A model generated the notes under the pieces. That model did no database searches. It was not told the DNA's origin and saw only the letters and a program-made list of their open reading frames with translations. From the NCBI GenBank assembly GCA_963931995.1, contig OZ008368.1, forward strand, positions 29,241,506 through 29,305,505: a DNA stretch of 64,000 bases. Direction: 5' to 3'. The translations under genes and the position numbers were made by a program. Position 1 is the stretch's first letter. Every line of letters begins with the position of its first letter. This document shows positions 41,004 through 51,700 of this stretch, one piece after another. Source of the stretch: Phaonia tiefii. Its lineage: Eukaryota > Arthropoda > Insecta > Diptera > Muscidae.

Positions 41004-44000
41004 TGTTATTATTATGATTTAGTGAGTCACCCTGTGTTTAGTATCAATTGGTCATCTTACTCTGTGATAACTACTATTGTAACTTTGGCATGAATTAATT
41101 TATTGAAATAAAAAGACATTCGAATATATTACATGGTGTCAGATGTAAGCACAAAATTATTTTTTTGTAATATCTGAAGTCGGATCGTTGTTTTGCGGAA
41201 AGAAAACAAAATGGAAGCGTCGTCAATTCGAAAAATAAACTCTAAGGCAAATAATATGGCGGTTGAGTGGAAGAATTGGAAGGACGAATTTAAGAATTTA
41301 AGATGTTTTTGAGAGCCAGTGGTTTGGAGGATCAGGCAGATAAGAGGAAATTTATTGTTGCACAATATGGCCTCTGATGCACTACAAATGGCAAACTCTT
41401 TTGGTGTCAACTTAGATGAAGTCAAATACATTGACCCAGTTCTAAATTTCCATAAACATTTCGTGCCAAAAGTAAACATAGCGATGGATCGTCACAAATT
41501 TTTTAGCCGGAAACAAGAGGAAGATGAGAAGTTGGAGGTATATGTAACTGCATTGAAAAATCTAAGTCTTTCATGTGAGTTTGATTCTCTAAGAGAGGAT
41601 TTAGTTAAAGACATCTTCATCTGTGGCTTGTCTGTGAAATACCGGAATATAAAAGAAAGGTTGCTGAGTGAAGGCAAAATAAAATTAGAAAAAGCGATTG
41701 ATATTGCCAGGAGTATGGAAGAAGCTTGTGAGAATGTATTTCATTTGGGCCATGATAGTAGTAACATCATGAGAATAGACCTTTTGAAACGAACAAAGCA
41801 ACGCGTTGTACAAAATTAGTCAGTTTGCCGCAAATGTGGACTAGTACATATGACAAAATGCCCAGCTGAAGATGATATTTGTCATGTTTGCAAGAAAAAA
41901 GGCCACTATGCTCTGAGAAGTACAAATCCGAGATATATTAAGAAAATACATCAGTCTGATGATGATGAGGATGATAATGATTTGTTTGTGGGAACTTTAA
42001 CCTGTTTAAAGAAGAATCAAATAAAAAATTTATCAAATTCTTCAAAAGTTCAAGGAGGCTGGAGTGTGGTGGTCAAAATAAACAACATCAATGTAGAATG
42101 TCAAGTGGACACAGGAGCTGATGCCAATATATTGTCGAAGAAAGTTGGTGAAGAACTAGGATGTAAATCTATTCCTACGAAGACAAACATCTACACCTTT
42201 AGTGGTGAATTGTTGCCGATAATTGGTAAAGTTAAAGTCGATGTAGTATTTGAAAATAAGTTATATAGCACTAATTTTTTCATTGCAAATATGTCACGCA
42301 AAAACATAATGGGCCTGTACTTAGCAAATTCAATGAATTTAATAAACATTGTGAATAGTTTGAATTACGTGAACTTGGTTAAAAGTTTTTCAGATATATT
42401 TGAAGGTCTAGGTTTACTGAAAAATGAATGTAAATTAATATTGAAGCCTGATGTAAAACCAATAGCTGGTGCACCTAGAAAAATTCCATTCTCGTTGAAT
42501 AATGTTTTAAAATCTGAGCTAGAGAAAATGATTGATTTGAAGGTTATTTCTAAAGTTGAAGAACCGACTGAATGGGTCAGTTCAATCGTCTTGGTGTCAA
42601 AACCAAATAGTCAAATTAGATTATGCCTTTATCCAAGAAACTTAAATAAGGCCATTTTAATACATCATTATCCATTTCCCAATATAGATGACTGTAAGTC
42701 AAAGTTAAATGGTTCAAAGTTTTTTAGCAGTCTTGATGCGAATAGTGGATTTTGGATGATTCACCTTGAATCAGAATCTTCAACACTACTTTTGGTCGAT
42801 ATAAATTTTTGCGTTTACCTTTTGGAATAAATGCGGCGTCAGAAATATTTCATGCAGAAATGGTAAAACTATTCGGAGACATTGATGGTCTAGTAATCTA
42901 TATAGATGATTTCCTAATTTAAGCAAAAACGATTGAAGAGCGCAACGACATTTTGAAAAGAGTACTTGCAAGGGCAAGGCAAGTAGGCTTAAAATTTAAC
43001 AAAAATAAATCCAAATTTTTGTTAACAGAGATACAATTCATTGGTCATGTGTTTAATGATAAAGGTGTTAAAGCAGATGTGAGCAAAATTGATTCTATTA
43101 TTAAAATGCCGATACAAAAAAATGTAGCAGAGCTACAACGTTTTTTGGGAATGGTAAACTATCTAGGATCTTTTATAGAAAATCTTTCTTTGAAAACAAC
43201 AATTTAAGGCAACTTCTTAAACAGGACATAGAGTGGCATTGGAACGAAATTTTGGATAAAGAATTTAATGATTTGAAAGATCAATTAACTAAGATATTTC
43301 GATCCTACAAAACAATTGATTCTTACGGTAGATGAATCAAAGTATGCAGTGGGTGCGGGGATACTTCATGGGTAAAATCCTATAGCGTATGCGTCAGCAT
43401 CATTAACAGATTCTCAGAACAATTATGCACAGCTTAAAAAGGAGTTATTTGCTACTTGGTTATGGTTCAAAAGTTTTGGTTGAAACCGATCACAAACCCT
43501 TGGTGTCATTGTTTAATAAACCTTTACACAAAATTCCTCAGAGACTACAGCGTTTTATGTTGAGATTGCAGTGTCTCAAAAAATAAAGAGTTATATAAAA
43601 AATGGGTGGCCAAGATTTAAAAAATGTATTGACACAGAAATGCTTCCATATTACAAGGTCAAAGATGAACTGACGGTATGATTGATTTTGAAAGGTACTC
43701 AAATTTGCTTCCCCAAAAACTTACGTTCAACAATACTTAATCATTTACATGAAGGTCATATGGGAATTCAAAGATGTCAGAGTTTAGCGTGTAAAGCAGT
43801 CTATTGGCCCAATATTTATAATGATATATCAAATATTTTATCGAATTCTGAAATCTGTATGAAATATCATAATTCGAATCCTAAACCAGACATGATACCT
43901 CAAGAAATTTACAATATACCTTGGTTCAAAGTTGGATCTGATATACTGGAGTACAAAAAGAAGCCATATGTAATAGTAGTAGATTATTATTCAAAATATT

Positions 44001-44352
44001 TTGAAATAGAGGTGTTAGGTAATGGTTATTCTAGTTCTATCTTGCTGATAACCTTAAAGTAAATTTTTGCCAGCCATGGTATACCCCAAATTTTTATTTC
44101 GGACAATGGACCACCATACAATGCAAAAGACTTGTCAATATTTTGTAGTGACTGGGGAATACATCACAAAACTTCAAGCCCATATCTTCCAAGATCGAAT
44201 GGTCTTGAAGAGAGATCAATACAGACTGTCAAGAAGATGCTACAAAAATGTGACAAAAGTGGTGGAGATCCATACATTGCACTTCTACAGCACAGAACAA
44301 CACCAAAAGCGAACCTACCAAGCCCTGCTGAGTTATTAATGTCAAGGAATGT
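41004..44352 (+). mobile_element. Gypsy-type LTR retrotransposon (mag-like), 3' truncated
   Basis: A probable short 5' LTR (41004-41133, ending ATTACA) is followed directly by TGGTGTCAGATGTAAGC, a primer-binding-site motif typical of mag-clade elements, then gag, protease, RT, RNase H and integrase in that order. There is no env-like gene. The 3' end, including the 3' LTR, is missing because the sequence is cut at the 208-bp palindrome at 44353. LTR start is a guess from the TG rule; the PBS is firm. Confidence 0.85.
41211..41930 (+). pseudogene. Gypsy gag with CCHC zinc knuckles
   Basis: Starts MEASSIRKINSKANNMAVEW, with an early stop after LRCF at ~41310. The capsid-like region continues LLHNMASDALQMANSFGV, DRHKFFSRKQEEDEKLEVYV and LVKDIFICGLSVKY. 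After a stop at 41817 the nucleocapsid part reads CRKCGLVHMTKCPAEDDICH then VCKKKGHYALR, matching one degenerate and one nearly complete CX2C-X4-H-X4-C knuckle. These bind the genomic RNA in relatives. Two stops make it non-functional. Confidence 0.85.
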
Positions 44353-44377
44353 AAAGAGCGTAATTAAAATGAATTAG
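41931..44377 (+). pseudogene. Gypsy pol: protease, RT, RNase H, integrase (broken)
   Basis: Protease active site VDTGAD is at 42105-42122. RT starts ~42450 with LKPDVKPIAGAPRKIPFSL, then WVSSIVLVSKPN, FFSSLDANSGFW (family LD---G) and, after a frameshift at ~42815, RLPFGINAASEIFHAEMVK and YIDDF at 42898-42912. A stop follows IDDFLI. The connection domain VAELQRFLGMVNYLG ends in a stop at 43207. RNase H (43200-43680) is badly shifted. Integrase has the HLHEGHMG-QRC zinc region at ~43742, VGSDILEYKKKPYVIVVD, ISDNGPPYNAKD at ~44095 and NGLEERSIQTVKKM at ~44203, so all three DDE positions are still present. The frame is then lost in the palindrome. Confidence 0.88.
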
Positions 44378-44560
44378 TTAATTAATTTTCCAGGGGATCT
44401 CTCAAATAAAACGCTTGCATTTAAATTAAAAATGGTGACAAAATTAAATGTAAAATTAAGTGTCAAAATTAAATGTTACCATTTTTAATTTAAATGCAAG
44501 CGTTTTATTTGAGAGATTCATAGAAAATTAATTAACTAATTCATTTTAATTATGCTCTTT
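44353..44560. repeat. 208-bp near-perfect palindrome at the Gypsy 3' break
   Basis: AAAGAGCGTAATTAAAATGA at 44353 is mirrored by TCATTTTAATTATGCTCTTT ending at 44560. The arms are ~95 bp with few mismatches, including CTCTCAAATAAAACGCTTGC, and the centre is AAATTAAATG/ATTAAATTTT-like. It starts inside the last integrase codons and replaces everything downstream. Either a foldback MITE or an inverted duplication made at the deletion breakpoint. The flanks show no obvious target duplication. Confidence 0.85.
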
Positions 44561-44883
44561 ATTGAAAGTATCTAGACTATTGTTGTTGAAGTGCTAAGTA
44601 GGCGGACCATTGTACAACCCCATCATAAAGAAGAATATACTTATTGAGGATAAGAGAAAAATTATTTTCTAGTTTTTTGTGCATTTATAAATAAAACACT
44701 ATATATAACTTGATTTTTTTTACATATTTTTTTTTACTTTATTCGTTCCAAAAAAATATTTGTTTTCAACGACATAAAAGTAGTTTCATAAAAATTTTGG
44801 GAAAAATACATTATTATTTGGAAATGTTATAATATAAAATGCTCTAATTGGTTTGAAAAATACTTTTTTTAAATGAAATTGCA
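44561..44883. other. AT-rich sequence with no gene seen
   Basis: Nothing recognisable; long T and A runs. May include the 3' UTR of the minus-strand non-LTR element that follows. Confidence 0.5.
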
Positions 44884-45905
44884 TCACTGACGAGCTGAAT
44901 TTTGTGGGGTAGTGTGTTCCAAAGACGAACAGCATGTATAAAAAATTGCCATTCCGAAACAAGGCCGCGGCATTGACGAGATATAATATTTCCCCATATT
45001 ACCCTTATTTAAACTAAGCTTCTCAAATAGGTAGTAAGGTTTTCGGGAATAACTAATTTTATGCAGAAATACGAGAGTTCTGATATTCAAAAGCCTATCT
45101 AGAGAAACGCCATAAAGGAGAGATGAAAATTTCGATACATGATCATATGTTTTGAGACCGTAAACAAATCGAATGGCATTATTAAAAATTACATTACATC
45201 GCATCACAACTTGCGAAAAGTTCGCAGGCATAGAGTAATCCTGGAAAAATATATACTTTGGCTAGGAGGATCTTTATATTACTTGGGGTAAAATTCTGGG
45301 TCTGCCAAAGTGACCTTAATTTTGCACACGTTTGCCCTACGACAGAGTTTATGTGCTGTGACAAGGTTAGTGTATCATTAACGATTATTCCCAAGTTTCT
45401 CGCACTTGACACAATTGCAATGGGTTCATTATTCAATACTATGTTAAATTCATGAGACTGTAAGAATAGCCTCTTTTTAATCAAAAGGCATTTCCATTTT
45501 CCAGGATTAAGATGGAGTTGATTCGGAGTTGTCCATTGGTGTACCTTCGACGAGTCATAATTCAATCTAGCAACGCATTCCGTTAATTGATTAATGAGGC
45601 ATCTCAATATTAATTGCAAATTATCGGCGTAGATGTGTATGCTGCAATGTGATAGGTGGATAGGAAGATCATTGATATACAATGAAAACATTAATGGACC
45701 CAAAATGGACCCTTGCGGAACCCCTCTAGTATCCTGAAAAAATTCGAATGTCCTGTTGTTTAAACATACTGCCTGAGCACGCCCACTTAGGTATGAGTAA
45801 AGTAGCCGTTTAGAATTTGTGGAAAAATTTAAAATCTTGGTGCGCTTAGAGCATAGAATACCTTGCTGAAAGGAGATAGTGACTGGTGTATATACACATC
45901 GCAGT
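44884..45905 (-). pseudogene. Jockey/CR1-type non-LTR reverse transcriptase, C-terminal half
   Basis: Minus-strand frame: LLYSYLSGRAQAVCLNNRTF, then TRGVPQGSILGPLMFSLYIN, CSIHIYADNLQLI, NPGKWKCLLIKKR, VSSARNLGIIVNDTLTLSQH, INSVVGQTCAKLRSLW and YIFPGLLYACELFASCD. After a +1 shift near 45200 it continues FNNAIRFVYGLKTYDHVSKF, LNIRTLVFLHKISYSRKPYY and ends at 44884. The catalytic box reads YADN (45620-45631) where the family has YADD, so the polymerase site is mutated. Endonuclease and RT N-terminus are missing. Otherwise only one frameshift, so a relatively young remnant. Probable CR1/Rex or jockey relative; clade is inference. Confidence 0.85.
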
Positions 45906-46019
45906 TGCATAACGGGCTAGACGCTGCTGAAGTTGATGCTTCACAAACATCGAAACGTTCGTCCAGCGAATGTGAGTTCGAATCCCATCCGCGGCATTTT
46001 AATTTTTTTCACTAACCGG

Positions 46020-46101
46020 AGAAAACATGATCTTTCAGCCTTAAGGAAAATTAGAACGTTATACACTTTTATTTATGGGCCCCCAAAGATGTGAGGCCAC
46101 G
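46020..46101 (+). repeat. Left arm piece of a foldback element split by Transib
   Basis: ACTTTTATTTATGGGCC, CCCAAAGATGTGAGGCCACG here continues at 48765 with GTGTAATTTTTGCAAAAATTG. The joined sequence is inverted in the right arm 48974-49210 (CAAAAATGACACCTAGGCCC, CAAATCTTTGAAGGCCCATA). Transib separated these two pieces. Confidence 0.65.
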
Positions 46102-46140
46102 CAGATAGGATTATTTCACATGTAAAACTGGACAAAATTA
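46102..46140 (+). repeat. Left Transib end, heptamer-23-nonamer arrangement
   Basis: CAGATAG (46102-46108), 23-bp spacer, ACAAAATTA (46132-46140). Compare the V(D)J 23-RSS CACAGTG-23-ACAAAAACC. The third base differs from the other end (CAG versus CAC), which in RSSs would cripple cleavage. Confidence 0.85.
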
Positions 46141-46304
46141 TTTTATATTTTATTTTGCTATTTTATGAAATAAAAGTCAATAATTCATCATAATAAGGCA
46201 TTTATTTAAAAAGAAAAACAATAAAAAAAATCAATCTGAATCACTGTCTGCGAGTTTACAGGTGATTTGGTCCTCATCATATTCGTTGTGGAAACTGTCA
46301 GAAT

Positions 46305-48523
46305 TCAGTGTTTTCGTAAGAAGCATACTAATAGCGTCCTGGGAAAAGGACTTGCTTTTTTTTTCTTCCGTTTTATTCTGTTGCAGCTGATGAAGGGATC
46401 AGATGTCAGCAACAACCTATTTAAAATATCTCTGTTGCATTCCACTCTTGAAAATTTTCTTGCAAAGTCTACGCGATATTTACGGAAATGTTTGTTCAGT
46501 GCTTCAGCAGCCTCCTCTGATAGCTGTCCGATGGGTACAATGTGACTTGATATTACTTGAGCGCCATGCATCAGAATTTTGTGAACGGTGGGTGACATGG
46601 GATGCCAACCATACAGTTCCACGTAAACTTTGGCAGTTGTGTGAACAAAGTCATCGAATTTTGCAGGATCAATAATATATCCGCTTGATATCACTTTGAG
46701 AATGATTTGGAATCTTTTTATCAAATCTATGTTTATTCCAGTAATCCGAGATGAGCATTCAGTATTGTCAAAACTCTTCTCGACGTATTTCCGTCGTTAC
46801 TATTGCCGTAACGGACTTGAGGTATGTCAACAAGGCCCATCTCTTCTTTGCAGCCTAGTTATATTATCTGTTTTGTTTCTTTCGAAACATTTTTGTCTTC
46901 TGCCGCTTCTGTAAGGGCGCTTTGTACGCCAGGTGCAACAATATCTCGAAGAAACGAATTCTCGCGTGAAGAATGGAGAGTCAGAATTTCAGAGACTCTT
47001 CACAAACATTACTTCTTTCAAGTTTGTTGAAGTCCTTAGATGGCTGTCCACATATATAGCATCTCATTGTTGAAGCCGTTTCAGTCGCAGCGTTGCACAC
47101 CTTTTCATCGACCATTGTGACCCAAATGGTATGATTTATTTTAACGGAATCTTCCATAGCAGTTGTTTCTTTGAGATTCCTTGCTTGTTGTTCAATATAG
47201 GTGATATCTTCCTTTGTGATATCCTTCGTTTCTTTAATGAACCGAGCTCGGATAGGACGACAGAATCTAACTGAAGAAGGCACTGGATTTTGCCATACAA
47301 TTTTTCTTGTCTCTCCATTAATAAAAACAACCATTCTCACAGGTACAAGAGAACTTAAAAATATATTGGCATCATCGTCGCCAGTGTTGGCAAATGTCTG
47401 CTTAAACTGTGTCTGATTATATCCATAACAGCCCCATTTTGATATTAAGGTAAGATGTTGTTTCTCCAACTCTGATAATGTTTCAATCACATCTTTTAAA
47501 TACTGAAGTAGTCGCAAAGCTTGAAGTTCCACTTCAAAGCTAGTTTCTGTAACTTTTATATTATCTTCTTCGGCGGGATAACACTCATTTTTGTAAAAGC
47601 GAATAGCAAGGATACATTTCTTTTCGACCACCTGATATTAATTCCCACTGCCGTCTTGTAAAATTACCTTGTACAAATAACGCTAATGCTTCTTGTGGTG
47701 TGTATTTTCTCGCCATTGGAACTTTTTTAGCTGACGATATTGCTTTTCGGAACTTTTTAGCTCTGGTAGGCGTTGACGTAATTTCTTTTATAATCTTAGA
47801 CGCATCAACATTTCTCGAAGTATATTGACTCACGCTTGCAGCGTAAGTCAATTCCGCAACAGGTACCCGGTCTCGTAATTCTTTTGTTCTTCGACACAAT
47901 TCTCCGAATTATTTTATTGGTCGGCCTGATTTATGGGTCCAAGCAGGTAGTTCCAGTGATACATTAAGCCATTCCATATTCTTTCCAACTTTCTTTGAAA
48001 CTGGTCTTGAAATATTTCAAAGAACGGGGAAGAACACTTGTTTCTTCGGGTGGACATGAAGTTAGTTGCGCAAGTCTTTCTTCAATCATCTTTCCTTTGA
48101 ACTGTTTAATAATATTATAAAGCTCCATTCTGGTGATTTTTTTCTCTTTCCGAAGGATCTATGACAAAAGAAAACAAAAAAAATTAGCTTTGTCAATATA
48201 ATTATAATCTTCCCCATTCCGTTTTTAAGAAAAAATATGGGGTACGTTGGGGGAACTTTTTATTCATGTTTCTACTTCCTTAGAGTCTACATTTTATGCC
48301 CACACCAAAAGTTTGAGGCGACAAGGCGGGACACATAAACAAAAACACTAATGTATTTCAAATTTCTTTAAAAAAACGAGTCAAAAAGTGCCGCTGTTTA
48401 TTTATGGCTATACAAGTGGAGAATTTGGAAGAAACATAATAAAATATACTTCAGTATATAGTACTTACCTTCTATATCCATGTCCGAATAGTTTATCTCC
48501 TGTTGTTTGCTACACGAAGCCAT
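46305..48523 (-). pseudogene. Transib transposase (RAG1-core relative), two exons, inactivated
   Basis: Exon 1 (48468-48523) encodes MASCSKQQEINYSDMDIE and ends at GAAG|GTAAGTAC. Exon 2 begins after TTTTCTTTTGTCATAG near 48160. Blocks then include MELYNIIKQFKGKMIEERLA, VPVAELTYAASVSQYTSRN, ARKYTPQEALALFVQGNFTR, LISKWGCYGYNQTQFKQTF, SLVPVRMVVFINGETRKIVW, MRCYICGQPSKDFNKLE (CxxC zinc site), LHARIRFFEILLHLAYK and the end ELYGWHPMSPTVHKILMHGA, PIGQLSEEAAEALNKHFRKY. SEE-AEALNK aligns with the RAG1 region holding the catalytic Glu. Family members read GCDG where this copy has GCYG, so the first catalytic Asp is likely lost. Frameshifts near 48000-47900, 47630 and 46980-46730. Confidence 0.88.
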
Positions 48524-48720
48524 ATTAGCATAGAAAACTGATAAACATAAACGAGAGCGCCGAGAATAAAGACACGCGTACAGTACGATGACTGGGTTCC
48601 GACTGATGTTGTAGTGCATGTGCGGGGGAGTTGAGGGTTGGGGGTCTGCCTTTTGATAAAATGGTTATCGTAAGTAAAAAAAATGTATTTTGGGTGCAAT
48701 AGGATTAACATCACTATTTT

Positions 48721-48759
48721 CAATTTTGTCCGGTTTTACATGCGATATACTCCTATGTG
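48721..48759 (-). repeat. Right Transib end, CACATAG-23-ACAAAATTG
   Basis: On the minus strand CACATAG (48759-48753), a 23-bp spacer, then ACAAAATTG (48729-48721). The CAC required at RSS tips is intact here. The sequence pairs with the left end over its whole length, with mismatches mainly in the spacer. Confidence 0.88.
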
Positions 48760-49210
48760 CCACGGTGTAATTTTTGCAAAAATTGTGAACATATAAAATA
48801 AAGAAATTTCATCTTCAAGGTCAAAATGGTCATTCCTATGTTGTCGAAAGTTGTTTATTGAAATATTGGGTACATGTTTGTCGTTGATTGTTTCCTTCAG
48901 TTTTGAACGGCTGCCTATGGACCTGAACAGGGTAAAAAAAGTTTAAAAAAATCGAATTTTTTAACGTTTCTTGCAATTTTGACCTTGAAGATGAAGTTCT
49001 TTGATGTTATATGGTCACAGTCTTTGTTCCTTATTACAGTTTTCTACAACTTTCCCTCCGAGAGTATAGCAAAATTCCGAACGGTTTGCAAGATATAAGC
49101 CTGACAAAATTATCACTTTTTTTGCAAAAATGACACCTAGGCCCCAAATCTTTGAAGGCCCATATAAAAAAAGTGCATGACTTTGGGCAAAACTGGCAGA
49201 CACGTTTCTT
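48760..49210. repeat. Foldback element, rest of left arm, loop and right arm
   Basis: The left arm runs GTGTAATTTTTGCAAAAATT, AAGAAATTTCATCTTCAAGG (48804-48823); the right arm has CCTTGAAGATGAAGTTCTTT (48982-49001) and TTTTTTTGCAAAAATGACAC (49116-49135), inverted. The loop (48830-48970) has no gene. The outer part of the left arm lies on the other side of Transib at 46020-46101. Total length without Transib is roughly 530 bp. Confidence 0.7.
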
Positions 49211-49311
49211 TTTTTTTTTTGGTAGTTTATCACGTGGTGGTGTCCGTATATGGGTTTATTTCCATGACTTAGAAAATTACAAACAGTGTAATTGAAGACG
49301 GCAATTACTGG

Positions 49312-50081
49312 TAGTTTTAAAGCTGCTATAGATCGGGTTAGCTTACTTTTCTGTTCAAATGCTTCCGGAGGTTGTATGTTGAAGCCACTTCTGATAAATC
49401 GAGCTCTTAAACCATGCTCAAAGGAAAATATTGACTTTAATAAATTGTGAGGTCATTGGATGGCGAATCAAAGGGCCTGGGTTACTACTAACATCTATAC
49501 CGAATGGTTCAACAAATGTCTCGCTCCGGAAGTTAAGCGCTACATGAATGATAAAGGCCTTAAATGTAAATTTATTTTGGTTCTAGACAATGCACCCGGC
49601 CATCCGCATTTATAACACCCAAACGTTTAATTCTGCTTTCTGCCACCCCAATACTACTTCCTTGATACAACCGCTTGGTCAAGGTACTATTGCGGCATTT
49701 AAAATGTACTACGTGAATCGAACCTTTCAATATGTTCTGGAGAAACTAAATGATGAGTCGCTAACTGTCATTGATTTGTGGAAGAAATTCTCAATTATGG
49801 ATTGCGTCAATCAAATCTCATTTAAAACCATAAACTTTAAATGCTGGAGAGCGGCTTAGCCTGAATATGTCCGAAGCAAAGATGCCGTCCTCTCTAATTC
49901 GACCGAATTCCCCAACATTATAAAATAGGGACGTGTTATTGGCGGTGAAGGTTTTGATGATTTACCGTTTGAAGATGTCTCCGAATTATTGACTTAGGCG
50001 ATGATGAAATAATCGAATCTGTTTTTCACACTTCTGATTCCAAAGAAGACACCGATAATTATGAAGAAGCAACACTTTAAA
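49312..50081 (+). pseudogene. Tigger/pogo-type (DDE_1) transposase, C-terminal part
   Basis: Frames give SFKAAIDRVSLLFCSNASGG, MLKPLLINRALKP, RAWVTTNIYTEWFNKCLAPE, KFILVLDNAPGHP with the second Asp at ~49587, then after a shift TTSLIQPLGQGTIAAFKMYY and SLTVIDLWKKFSIMDCVNQI. Tigger/jerky relatives have NTTSLIQPLDQGVIA; the third catalytic Asp is Gly here. Acidic tail SELLT-DDDEIIESVF ends ~50080. The N-terminal CENP-B-like DNA-binding domain and first Asp are missing. Confidence 0.85.
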
Positions 50082-51267
50082 TTGCCTAGACCAGAAATGT
50101 AAATGGCTATGTAATTGGGGAATTACGTACAGTACTTAATATCAGTTATTATCTAAATTTCTTACTAAACATCATCACTAAAATGATTCTACTCCTGTTA
50201 TTATTTTTAATTTTAACCAATTTGATGAGCAACCATCATATGAATGTTGCTTACAAATCATGTACACAAGAATTCATCAAGCTCATGCATATTATCACCA
50301 AACACATGCATATCATCAGGACTAAAAAGATTTTGCCTGTATAAAGGATAATATTCCGAATACGTACTAAGAATGGAGGCAACTTAATACATCAACAGCA
50401 GAAAACAAGTGTTAAGAAAGAGATTAAATATAGCTCAGATGCCAACATCAAATTCGGAGAAAGGCGATGATGAATTAGTTAAAGTGAAGAACTAACACTT
50501 AAGTTTATTAGTATAATACAAATATACTTATATATAGATATCATGGCAAAGGAGATGATACCCTTTAATAATAATGATGGCCACAATCCTCGTAATAATG
50601 ATTGTCATTATTATGAAATATGACTTGAACTTTTGTATATTTACACAGCTTTGTAAATATTTGTGACAATGAAAACATAATAGTGGTCTTCATGAAAGCT
50701 CGAAAGAACCTCGTAAACTCGAAAAACTCGTAAACTTGCACAGCAAACGTCAAAAGAAACAAATTTCCCATACAAAGCAACTTGCACAAAAGTGGAAAGT
50801 TTTCGAGGCAAATTTGCTGAGCAAACCTGGAAAAAGAAACGTGAAAACTTTGTCAATATTTTTGTATTGAAAAAAAGAGAAGGTTTTTGATTTATGTGAA
50901 AAAAATAAAATAGTGGAATGGGTAAAGCATATACTTTTAATTTTACTTTGTTTATTTACTTTATCAGCCTTTTTTTGACAATTGGTGCATAAATACACTG
51001 AGCAACTTTATTTGGTGCCTCATGAAACGCTTCTGGGCAAACTTACGCTGCACAAAACTTCTAGGTTTTCTTGTTTGCATGAATACCACTAATATAAAAG
51101 TTGCTTTCAACCTATAATTAATCTAAATTATTCTTGTTGCTGTTTTCTTCTACTTTTTTCTTAAATTTTTATAGAAGTAGTGATCAAACAAAATAGTTTT
51201 CTGGGTCAATTTAGGAACATATGCGCTTCGTTCTCGGACATGCTCCTTTAATATTTTCAATGGTATT
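50082..51267. other. AT-rich sequence with no gene seen
   Basis: Minus frames at 50565-50998 overlap each other and are compositional. Words such as AAACTCG and CTTGCACA recur near 50700-50790, but no paired ends were found. Confidence 0.5.
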
Positions 51268-51700
51268 ACAATAAAAAAGTCTTGGTTGGTTGGTTCACGT
51301 GGTTGCTAAAAATACTATTAAGCAACAATTAGTCTCTTGAGACACCGTTTTGCATACCACATGACTCCCGACAGTCCAATGTACAGTGTCTATATCCAAC
51401 CAGTTAATCGGAGACACCTCTTTAGATACCCTAGATTTATCTCGTGTATCTCAGTGAGGTTGTGTAGGCAGGGACGGCCTGTAGTATTTAGGCGTCTATT
51501 CATTAGAACCGGACAACTGCAGAGGAGATGTTCCACCTCCTCCTCATCGTCTTCGCAGGCACGGCAGTGGCCAGTATATGGCAGATTCAGCCGCCTTGAA
51601 TGATTACCGATTGGCCAGTGCCCGGTCAGCACGGCGATTATCCCTTTTTTTATCAAACCAACACTCAGGGGATGCCTCCTATAAATGCAGTGCATTGTGT
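51268..51700 (-). pseudogene. Non-LTR family E, C-terminus and 3' UTR
   Basis: The minus frame 51695-51390 reads GIIAVLTGHWPIGNHSRRLN, LPYTGHCRACEDDEEEVEHL and LCSCPVLMNRRLNTTGRPCL, the C-terminal Cys/His domain (CxxC...H...C) of RNase-H-bearing LINEs. The 3' UTR to ~51268 ends in AACCAACCAACCAAG, a tandem CCAA tail. Nearly the same segment ends the window at 63612-64000. Upstream coding parts of this copy appear to lie at 54640-55495, beyond an inserted jockey-like element. Confidence 0.82.

Larger units (their letters stand above)
46102..48759 (-). mobile_element. Full-length Transib transposon with RSS-like ends
   Basis: The 2658-bp element is bounded by CCACG target duplications (46097-46101, 48760-48764); a 5-bp GC-rich duplication is the Transib rule. 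The TIRs start CAGATAG (left) and CACATAG (right) and pair over ~38 bp. Each consists of a heptamer, 23 bp, and ACAAAATT(A/G). The single gene on the minus strand is related to the RAG1 core. It is inserted in the left arm of a foldback element. All landmarks are present, but the coding region is broken, so this is a dead copy. Confidence 0.93.

Noticed and set aside
41004..41133. Firm annotation of a 5' LTR
   Set aside because: No 3' LTR survives for comparison; only the PBS fixes the right edge, so the LTR start is left as a guess inside the element entry.
45910..46010. tRNA gene suggested by GTGAGTTCGAATCCCATCC
   Set aside because: Only a T-arm-like segment; no D-arm, anticodon arm or pairing acceptor. 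At most a SINE scrap.
51337..51603. Plus-strand 88-codon ORF
   Set aside because: Shadow of the minus-strand non-LTR C-terminus, which has the recognisable CxxC...HLLCSCP pattern.
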